Below, piece by piece: positions 58,562-64,000 of a DNA stretch of 64,000 nt (within the stretch, counting starts at the first letter, position 1; each line of letters opens with the position of its first letter). Source of the stretch: a virus; IMG/VR virus record IMGVR_UViG_3300037231_000129, positions 1-64,000 of that record, one strand, 5' to 3'. The translations under genes were made by a program, and so were the position numbers. Below the pieces are notes generated by a model. It had not been told where the DNA came from, searched no databases, and worked only from the letters and a program-made list of their open reading frames with translations.

Positions 58562-58911
58562 GGGACGAGCTCCTCGCTTGAGGAGTCGGGTGGAAAACCG
58601 ATTATTTGGTAGATGATGATTTGCTCCGCGTCGCCGCGGCGCTCACCCGTATCGGCAATAAAGTTGCCGGCTATGAGACGTTCTGGAATTCTGGTGAGAG
58701 TTTTCTCGCTCACATTTGTGACGCTGCCTAGCATCTGGTTTTTATCCGGTGCGCTGATGCCATTTTCATCGGCCCAAGAAGCGAGGCTGAAAAGGATGAA
58801 TTTTTCCTTGTGATTGCCCGGTTGCTTGGGAATTACGTATGCTATCGCATCTGCGTTGATCGGACGTTCCTTAGCAGGGAGTGCCAAAATGGCTGTTTGG
58901 TCCACGTTCAT
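58558..58911 (-). CDS. Winged-helix replication-associated protein
   Basis: 117 residues from ATG 58911 (AAGGGG seven bases before) rather than GTG 58929. FSLASWADENGISAPDKNQM then SVTNVSEKTLTRIPERLIAG resembles a DnaD- or Rep-like helix-turn-helix with conserved DNA-binding helix. First gene of the replication operon. Confidence 0.7.
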   Translation of the reverse strand: MNVDQTAILALPAKERPINADAIAYVIPKQPGNHKEKFILFSLASWADENGISAPDKNQMLGSVTNVSEKTLTRIPERLIAGNFIADTGERRGDAEQIIIYQIIGFPPDSSSEELVP

Positions 58912-59436
58912 GTTCCGCCCCTTCATCACAATCGATTTGCGACGCGGCGTGAAACTGAAACGAGGGCTTGCAGCCCAGACATATAACCACTAATTTGCCA
59001 GACGAGGTCATGGCAGACCAGGTGCTTCAACGCGGACGAGGGCCCGCGAAGTGTCTGAGCGTCGAATCCGTCGCCACGGTTTCCCGCTTCGTCAGTCAAG
59101 TCAGGGGCGGTCGGGTTAGCTGGCCGACCGCCCCACCTCTTCATCAAACTCCAGACTGTAATCAGCGAGTCCCAATCACGCAATATCCATGATTCCAGCT
59201 GCGACACATTTGCTGTATTTTCAATACCTAAACGATTCCAGTCGCTTGATCGCCAGAGTCGGCATCACCATATCTATTGGGCAATAACCACACGCAAAAA
59301 TTTACCACCGGGACTCGGTTTTTTGTGCCGATCCATAGAACGGCCGGTCTGCATGCACGCATGCGAATCGTCTGTGTTCCCGTTTTGAACGTGGTTTTCA
59401 TATCCGAAACCGCTCCGTGGCCGTGCCTCCCTCCCA
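58912..59436. promoter_or_regulatory. Divergent control region, possible origin
   Basis: About 525 bases between the replication operon and the right-hand array. No gene is well supported; a 93-residue minus frame at 58926-59207 lacks a ribosome site. AT-richer stretches at 59.21-59.31 kb and the place directly upstream of the initiator-like genes make it a reasonable place for divergent promoters and an origin. A small hairpin ACCG ggact CGGT with a T run is at about 59.31 kb. Confidence 0.4.
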
Positions 59437-59488
59437 TGACCACGGGACGATCCGCCGGCGATCAAGCCGGCACTGATGAGGATACCCC
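59437..59488 (+). promoter_or_regulatory. Hairpin leader element (family B)
   Basis: GCCGGC gatcaa GCCGGC followed by ACTGATGAGGATACCCC and ATG 59489. An outer stem CCGTGG/CCACGG lies just upstream. First element of the right-hand array. Confidence 0.8.
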
Positions 59489-59722
59489 ATGACAACACGC
59501 ATCCCGCAGGTCGTTCTGGACGCTTACGTCGCGCGTTGGTCGCATCTCGGGATATTGGCCGGGAAGGTCAATGATCCTGCTGTCACCGGCCTGCGCGCCG
59601 CACGCACATTCGCCCAGACGGTTTGCTGTCTCGAATCACCTCCCACGGTCACCATCAACCAGGTTCGCGGGCTTGCCCGCGTGGCCAATGGCGAACCCTG
59701 GGAAGCGATCCCCGACGTTTGA
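59489..59722 (+). CDS. Hypothetical protein
   Basis: 77 residues; SD GAGGA in the leader. Helical (RIPQVVLDAYVARWSHLGIL). No family recognised. Confidence 0.65.
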   Translation: MTTRIPQVVLDAYVARWSHLGILAGKVNDPAVTGLRAARTFAQTVCCLESPPTVTINQVRGLARVANGEPWEAIPDV

Positions 59723-59780
59723 AACCCCGGCCCGCCGGGTTCCCGGCGCAATCTGGCGCCGGACTGATGAGGAACACCCC
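59723..59780 (+). promoter_or_regulatory. Hairpin leader element (family B)
   Basis: AACCC...GGGTT stem right after the TGA, then CCGGCGC aatctg GCGCCGG and ACTGATGAGGAACACCCC before ATG 59781. Confidence 0.85.
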
Positions 59781-60026
59781 ATGCCACCAAGAAGACGCGT
59801 TGAATGGCTCGCGGCGAAAGCCGAGGGTCAATGCAACGACGTGCCCTACGACACCGAGCTGGTGAACAGCAACGGCGTCTCCATCCATTTTTGGCTGGGC
59901 GACCGTGAACCCACCGACGAACTGCTCGACGATCTCTCACGACGTGCCTGCAATCGGCGGGACATCGTGCGGATCCAATTCTCCGAGGGTCAGCCCACCG
60001 GCTTCTGGGCTCACTCCGATTTCTGA
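59781..60026 (+). CDS. Hypothetical protein
   Basis: 81 residues. Basic N-terminus, acidic centre with GDREPTDELLDDLSRRACNR. Unknown. Confidence 0.65.
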   Translation: MPPRRRVEWLAAKAEGQCNDVPYDTELVNSNGVSIHFWLGDREPTDELLDDLSRRACNRRDIVRIQFSEGQPTGFWAHSDF

Positions 60027-60088
60027 CGAAACCCCGGCTCAGCCGGGTTTCCGGCGCAATCCTGCGTCGGGCTGATGAAAGGAATCAC
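60027..60088 (+). promoter_or_regulatory. Hairpin leader element (family B)
   Basis: AACCCCGGC tca GCCGGGTT-type stem, then CCGGCGCA atcc TGCGTCGG with a wobble pair, and GCTGATGAAAGGAATCAC before ATG 60089. Confidence 0.8.
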
Positions 60089-60601
60089 ATGCCCCTTACC
60101 GTCCTTCGCGACGGTGCAGCACCGGTCATTCTTTCCAACCGGACTGTCTTTGATCAACTTCCCGACGAGATTGACGTAGCCGAGCTGATGAGCTCGATCC
60201 GCGCCGGCGACACCGTGCCCGTTACCTTACGGGAGATCGGTGCTGTCCGGCTGACGTCGCCAGGCATGGTGCCAACGCTGGATTACAATCCGCCCCAGCA
60301 ATCGTTGGCTCTGTCCACGGCGCATCCCATGCCCGTGGATCGGCCGTTCGAACTCGAATGCCGGATCCTGGTTCCAATCGATGCCATGATCAATTGCCAT
60401 GCCCCCTCCAAAAAGGAGGCTATGGAATTGGCCAACAAGGTTTTCGATGGTGTCAGGCAGGCGCCTTCGAGTTTCCAGGTGGTGGTGAACCGCGATGATA
60501 TAGCGGAAATCTTCCACGATCTGGAGAACGGCATGTCGCGCAGACGCTTCGACCTGATTGGCGCCCACAACCTGGTGGTCAATCGAACGGAAGAACGATG
60601 A
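60089..60601 (+). CDS. Hypothetical protein
   Basis: 170 residues, beta-rich first half (DTVPVTLREIGAVRLTSPGM) and helical second half (KKEAMELANKVFDGVRQ). No domain known. Confidence 0.65.
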   Translation: MPLTVLRDGAAPVILSNRTVFDQLPDEIDVAELMSSIRAGDTVPVTLREIGAVRLTSPGMVPTLDYNPPQQSLALSTAHPMPVDRPFELECRILVPIDAMINCHAPSKKEAMELANKVFDGVRQAPSSFQVVVNRDDIAEIFHDLENGMSRRRFDLIGAHNLVVNRTEER

Positions 60602-60614
60602 AAGAATCCAGCCC

Positions 60615-61190
60615 ATGGCAAATCTGACTGTTTACCGCCAGCAAGAGCCACCGTTTTCAATGACGATGGCCAACTGCCTGGCGGCCGCTGCCACCCAGGA
60701 AGACACCGATCTGATTGCCCTGTCCATGCGCACCAAGCGCCCTGCTCTGGTGGGCCTCGACAGCCGGTCGTCGATCATTCTACCCGGTGGAGACCTCGAC
60801 GGACGTACCACGTTCGAAGATCTCTACGACACCTGCCTGACATTGGTCGACCTGCAGCACATGCGGGAGGCCAATGTTAGCAACCCTGAGGATGTGCCAC
60901 TGCGAGCCTACAGGCTCGAAGTGTTGTTTGCGATCGATGGCACCTGCCAAATACCGATTGCTCTTCTCGCCAGTTCTATCGGCGATGCACGCCCCCGTTT
61001 GCGTACTCTCCTCGCCAAGGATGTTATGTTCCGCGAAGCCCTGTTTGACGCTGTCATTCAGGCTATCGACCGGAACTTTCGGGCTGAGGAGGATATCGTA
61101 TTCCGGGTGCGGGAGAGCAGCATGGACGATCGCTCCATCATCCCGCCCCTGCTCCCAGGGGCCGGGCCAGAGTGGCGCATTCTTGAGTAA
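60615..61190 (+). CDS. Hypothetical protein
   Basis: 191 residues from ATG 60615, 13 bases after the previous stop, without a hairpin element or a strong SD. Mixed fold (MANLTVYRQQEPPFSMTMAN; LEVLFAIDGTCQIPIALLAS). It may be translationally coupled to the gene before. Unknown. Confidence 0.6.
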   Translation: MANLTVYRQQEPPFSMTMANCLAAAATQEDTDLIALSMRTKRPALVGLDSRSSIILPGGDLDGRTTFEDLYDTCLTLVDLQHMREANVSNPEDVPLRAYRLEVLFAIDGTCQIPIALLASSIGDARPRLRTLLAKDVMFREALFDAVIQAIDRNFRAEEDIVFRVRESSMDDRSIIPPLLPGAGPEWRILE

Positions 61191-61263
61191 GTGAAAACCC
61201 CGTAGCGGATACCGCCGCGGGGTTTTGCTTGCATTCAGCAAGCATTGATAAGGAACACACCCA
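61191..61263 (+). promoter_or_regulatory. Hairpin leader element (family B) with terminator-like first hairpin
   Basis: AACCCCG/CGGGGTT with inner GCGG ata CCGC and a T run could act as terminator or attenuator. Then GCTTGC attca GCAAGC and ATTGATAAGGAACACACCCA before ATG 61264. Confidence 0.8.
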
Positions 61264-61506
61264 ATGTCTGACGAACCCAAGATCCTTGACGGGATCGCTA
61301 TGCCCCCGATCCACCCCTCGATCACCATGGACTTGGTTCTCGAAGCCATGGATCGCTCACCAAGCGAGACAGACGCCCTCGGCTTCTGCCTGGCGTGTGG
61401 CGAGAGCGTGCGAGAGATCGCTACGAGCACCAGGCGCGAGACATGCGGCTTCTGCGGTTGCCCTGCCGTCTTCGGCGCCGAGGAAATCATGTTCATTCTC
61501 GCCTGA
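61264..61506 (+). CDS. Zinc-ribbon protein, paralogue 1
   Basis: 80 residues. MPPIHPSITMDLVLEAMDRS, GFCLACGESV and CGFCGCPAVFGAEEIMF give a four-Cys zinc ribbon of a family found in phages and bacteria. The next gene is a clear duplicate. Confidence 0.78.
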   Translation: MSDEPKILDGIAMPPIHPSITMDLVLEAMDRSPSETDALGFCLACGESVREIATSTRRETCGFCGCPAVFGAEEIMFILA

Positions 61507-61564
61507 TCCGAACCTGGGCCACGCCCGGGCGCGGGCATTTCGCCCGCTTGAAAAGGAACACCCC
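61507..61564 (+). promoter_or_regulatory. Hairpin leader element (family B)
   Basis: CCTGGGC cac GCCCGGG, then GCGGGC atttc GCCCGC and TTGAAAAGGAACACCCC before ATG 61565. Confidence 0.85.
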
Positions 61565-61810
61565 ATGTCGAAAACCGCTCAGGAGATCCTGGATGCCCTG
61601 CCCCTGCCGCCGATCCATTCGAGCGTCACGCCCGAGCGGCTCACCGAGGCGCTCACCCGCTATCAGCAGACCTTGGATAACCCAGGGTTTTGTTTGAGTT
61701 GCGGCGCCGAGGCCGAGGGCTGCGAACCCGATGCCCGTCGCTACCACTGCGACGAGTGCGGACAGCCCGCCGTCTTCGGCGCCGAGGAACTCGTGCTGAT
61801 GACGATGTAG
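61565..61810 (+). CDS. Zinc-ribbon protein, paralogue 2
   Basis: 81 residues. LPPIHSSVTPERLTEALTRY, GFCLSCGAEA and CDECGQPAVFGAEELVL align with paralogue 1 throughout. Tandem duplication with both copies intact. Confidence 0.78.
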   Translation: MSKTAQEILDALPLPPIHSSVTPERLTEALTRYQQTLDNPGFCLSCGAEAEGCEPDARRYHCDECGQPAVFGAEELVLMTM

Positions 61811-61819
61811 GAGGCAGCC

Positions 61820-62041
61820 ATGGCAGCGCGTCTCTGGAATCCTCACATTGGCACCCTGAAAGGCGGCCTACATCATAGTGTGGCCTACATCATTCAGATG
61901 CGGGTGCCACGCGATGAAGGCTATGGCTCGCCCATGGTCGCCCTGTCCGATTACACCACTTCCCGCCGTACGGCGGATAGCTGGTTGGCGGATGCTCGGG
62001 TGAAGGCCGGCCGCTATCTCAGGGATACCCGAAACAAATAA
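61820..62041 (+). CDS. Small hypothetical protein
   Basis: 73 residues; AGGAGG six bases before ATG 61820, no hairpin element. Contains VAYIIQMRVPRDEGYGSPMV and a basic end. Unknown. Confidence 0.65.
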   Translation: MAARLWNPHIGTLKGGLHHSVAYIIQMRVPRDEGYGSPMVALSDYTTSRRTADSWLADARVKAGRYLRDTRNK

Positions 62042-62099
62042 CCGAACCCGGGCTACACCCGGGTGCGAGCATCCCGCTCGCTTGAAAAGGAAACACCCC
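62042..62099 (+). promoter_or_regulatory. Hairpin leader element (family B)
   Basis: ACCCGGG ctaca CCCGGGT, then GCGAGC atccc GCTCGC and TTGAAAAGGAAACACCCC before ATG 62100. Confidence 0.88.
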
Positions 62100-62693
62100 A
62101 TGGCTTCCTATCGTGAACTCGCGGCCGCCATCGAGGCGCTCTGCCGCGCTATTCGTGCTCGAACGATATCGCCTGCCTCGGCGTTGCTCACGTCATGTGA
62201 AGCGCTTGCCGCGGCCGCTCGCCGTGGCATCGTTGCTCAATCGCCCTGGACGCCCTTCGAGCCAGCGACAGCGCCGCCGATCTCCGAACGGGCACTGCAG
62301 CTCACCGCTGAAAGACTGAACCTGCCCCTTGAGGACGTCCGTCGTGAGTTGACCGACGAAATCCAGGGACCGCAGATCTTCATCAACAGCCGCTACCAGG
62401 TCGCCATGCGGCTTTGGGAACCCGGCGTCATGTATCTGTCGATCAAGCGTCTGGACCAGCAACCCATCCGGTCCTGGCGCGACCTGCAGCGGATCAAGAC
62501 CGAACTGGTTGGCCCCGAAAACGAAGGGGTCGAACTGTTCCCCGCGGAATCGCGGCTCATCGATCGGGCCAACCAGTTCCACCTGTTCATTTTGACCGAT
62601 CCAGCGGCGCGGTTCCCGTTCGGTTACAAGCACACCCGCGACGTCGGCCCTCCCGTTGGCCTTGGCGAGGCGCAGGAACCATTCGAGGCATAA
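62100..62693 (+). CDS. DUF7694-type conserved phage protein
   Basis: 197 residues. The C-terminal 105 residues carry the family pattern IFINSRYQVAMRL, MYLSIKRLDQQPIRSWRDLQ, RIKTELVGPENEGVELFPAE, SRLIDRANQFHLFIL and FPFGYKHTRDVGPPVG. This domain is very common in phages and prophages but has no known function. The N-terminus is helical. Confidence 0.8.
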   Translation: MASYRELAAAIEALCRAIRARTISPASALLTSCEALAAAARRGIVAQSPWTPFEPATAPPISERALQLTAERLNLPLEDVRRELTDEIQGPQIFINSRYQVAMRLWEPGVMYLSIKRLDQQPIRSWRDLQRIKTELVGPENEGVELFPAESRLIDRANQFHLFILTDPAARFPFGYKHTRDVGPPVGLGEAQEPFEA

Positions 62694-62747
62694 TCCGAAC
62701 CCCTTCGGGGGTGCGAGCAATCAAGCTCGCTTGAAAAGGCTACACCC
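62694..62747 (+). promoter_or_regulatory. Hairpin leader element (family B)
   Basis: ACCCC ttc GGGGGT, then GCGAGC aatcaa GCTCGC and TTGAAAAGGCTACACCC before ATG 62748. Confidence 0.85.
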
Positions 62748-62950
62748 ATGTCGAGGCACCCTCAATTCAGAATGGGATTTAAGACCGGCAACAATGCTTT
62801 CGATTACGGTCTGGGCATCCTGGAATCCATCGCATTTTGACCGAGATCAACGCCAAAATCGCTGATGGCGATCGAATAGGTAAGATCATGGACAGCAACG
62901 GCAATTCCATCGGCCAGTGGTCACTGGAATTGCCGGACGATAAAGATTGA
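62748..62950 (+). pseudogene. Frameshifted small phage gene
   Basis: A good leader precedes ATG 62748 but the frame stops after 30 residues (GFKTGNNAFDYGLGILESIA). The -1 frame continues with HRILTEINAKIADGDRIGKI and MDSNGNSIGQWSLELPDDKD to a TGA at 62950. Together they match a short phage family (F.TGN.AF...E..RIL..I...I..G...G...D.NGN..G.W.L). One lost A in the GGAA run near 62827 would explain the break (LEIHRIL). It is a real lesion, an assembly error or, less likely, programmed shifting. Confidence 0.65.
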
Positions 62951-63012
62951 GCCGAACCCGCGGCGCAAGCCCGGGCGCGAGCGATCAAGCTCGCTTGATA
63001 AGGAAACACCCA
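62951..63012 (+). promoter_or_regulatory. Hairpin leader element (family B)
   Basis: A first imperfect stem CCCG...CGGG, then GCGAGC gatcaa GCTCGC and TTGATAAGGAAACACCCA before ATG 63013. It follows the stop of the shifted frame, which supports the gene ending at 62950. Confidence 0.8.
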
Positions 63013-63447
63013 ATGGGATACACACATTTTTGGTTTGCACCCGAAGCAATCAGACCCCGCATCTGGTGGGTCGTGATGGCCGACGCGCTTAAGTTGGTGG
63101 AAGCATTCCCAGGCCCTGGTGGCCTCTGCATGGGCATCGAGAACCAAGCCCAGCGAGCCTTCGTCTCACGCGAGGAAATCCGCTTCAATGGCGGACCAGG
63201 CGCGCAGGCGGAGGATTTCAGGCTCACCCGGGAAGCCGGCAAACGGTATAGCTCCTGCAAGACCCAGCATCAGCCCTATGAACGGCTGGTCTGTGCTATA
63301 CTTGCCTCCACCGCTGATCGTACTCGGCTCATTCGCGTCACCAGCGATGGCAATCATCACGATTGGTTACCATATATAGAGTGGGCGTCCACGGTGTTGC
63401 GGCGTCCACTCCCGATGCCGATCCATACCAACGAAATCACAGGGTAA
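63013..63447 (+). CDS. Conserved phage protein (MGYTHFW family)
   Basis: 144 residues. The start MGYTHFWFAPEAIRP, followed by MGIENQAQRAFVSREEIRFN, is a familiar short family of phages and bacteria. Aromatic, His-rich; function unknown. Confidence 0.75.
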   Translation: MGYTHFWFAPEAIRPRIWWVVMADALKLVEAFPGPGGLCMGIENQAQRAFVSREEIRFNGGPGAQAEDFRLTREAGKRYSSCKTQHQPYERLVCAILASTADRTRLIRVTSDGNHHDWLPYIEWASTVLRRPLPMPIHTNEITG

Positions 63448-63505
63448 CGAACCCCACCGCCCGGTGGGGACGCCGGCGATCAAGCCGGCACTGAGGAGTA
63501 ACCCT
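63448..63505 (+). promoter_or_regulatory. Hairpin leader element (family B)
   Basis: CCCCACC gcc GGTGGGG-like stem, then GCCGGC gatcaa GCCGGC (as at 59.44 kb) and ACTGAGGAGTAACCCT before ATG 63506. Confidence 0.85.
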
Positions 63506-64000
63506 ATGGCAGATCTCGACATTATCGAACTCATGCGGAGCCCGCTGACCCAAAGCGGGAAATCCTCGAACTTCCTGCGCCTGGTGCTGTCCGAAGCCGC
63601 AAGCTACGGCATGCCGGCGCAGGTGGTTGCTACACTCGACGACATAGCGGCGATGCTCGGCTACTACCGGCCCCTGCCAGAGGGGCAGGCCGTGCATCTG
63701 GCGGGTCCTCTTGTGCAATGGCGTACCGACCGGCAACAGCCGGTGCTGGAACGCATCACGGAAATCGAAGGCCTGGCGCTCAAACAGCGTGCCCTCGTTG
63801 CTTTCGGCGGCGCACCACCCGACCACCGGGTAGGCACCGCGGAGATCATCGTCGCGCTGTCCAACTGCCATAAGAGCTTCATGCCAAAGCCCTATTATGA
63901 GATTTGGGCATGGGCTTGTACCACCGTCATGGCGCATCTGACCGGCGAAAACCCCGAGAAGATCCGCAAGACGAATGAGTGGCCGCAAGTTTTCGACAAC
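63506..64000 (+). CDS. Hypothetical protein, cut by window edge
   Basis: 165 residues to the right edge with no stop. Helical (SNFLRLVLSEAASYGMPAQV; VATLDDIAAMLGYYR), aromatic C-terminal part (KPYYEIWAWACTTVMAHLTG). SD GAGGAG before the ATG. No family recognised. Confidence 0.7.
   Translation, partial: MADLDIIELMRSPLTQSGKSSNFLRLVLSEAASYGMPAQVVATLDDIAAMLGYYRPLPEGQAVHLAGPLVQWRTDRQQPVLERITEIEGLALKQRALVAFGGAPPDHRVGTAEIIVALSNCHKSFMPKPYYEIWAWACTTVMAHLTGENPEKIRKTNEWPQVFDN

Noticed and set aside
58926-59207. 93-codon minus frame before the replication operon
   Set aside because: No SD, biased composition and no recognisable fold; treated as part of the control region.
1-64000. Integrase, excisionase, repressor pair or attachment site
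   Set aside because: Looked for tyrosine/serine recombinase motifs and a divergent repressor-operator pair and saw none; lifestyle cannot be decided from this window alone.

Overview
The window is part of the genome of a tailed double-stranded DNA phage (Caudoviricetes), cut at both ends. Direct evidence is a large terminase, a portal, a Mu gpF-like head protein, an XkdF-type capsid protease, a GH108 endolysin, a T7-gp4-like primase-helicase and dozens of tiny head-to-tail genes. Base composition is GC-rich with many SD-led or ATGA-overlapped starts. Several small protein families (LmbU-like/MT-A70 fusion, DUF7694, Cys-rich 63-residue protein, GH108 lysin) are ones I associate with phages and prophages of soil alphaproteobacteria, so a Rhizobiales-type host is likely but not proven. 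I see no integrase, repressor or att site.

The minus strand carries a late (virion) programme in the usual order, read from right to left: small-terminase candidate (46.8 kb), two tRNA genes, a beta-helix spike-like protein, TerL (38.4 kb), portal (28.8 kb), a 1384-residue polyvalent protein with pyrophosphatase-like and ADP-ribosyltransferase-like domains (25.9 kb), gpF-like protein (12.7 kb), a possible scaffold-like protein, the protease (9.3 kb), a 1657-residue Gly/Ala-rich giant and further proteins running off the left edge. The major capsid gene is probably just outside. Small minus-strand accessory genes, including a nucleoside diphosphate kinase, lie between TerL and portal.

This late programme is interrupted by plus-strand islands: 12.8-20.1 kb (MT-A70 methyltransferase, HTH protein, many small zinc-ribbon or membrane proteins, endolysin), 29.5-30.3 kb, 31.3-32.2 kb and 38.5-40.7 kb. 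Bidirectional terminators close two of the convergent junctions.

The right end holds the replication block (58.9 to 53.5 kb, minus strand: two winged-helix proteins, primase-helicase, DUF1643 protein), a VRR-NUC nuclease, and two plus-strand arrays (46.9-50.9 kb and 59.4-64 kb). In these arrays nearly every gene is preceded by a repeated intercistronic element: a hairpin at or around the upstream stop codon, one or two further hairpins, and a conserved SD box ending in ACACCC(C)(A)ATG. Stem sequences vary while pairing is kept. After the first array comes a non-coding, heavily structured stretch ending in a strong plus-strand terminator at 51.84 kb, a candidate phage ncRNA. The repeated leaders, the ncRNA, and the toxin-like ADP-ribosyltransferase inside a virion-cluster polyprotein are the least ordinary things in the window.
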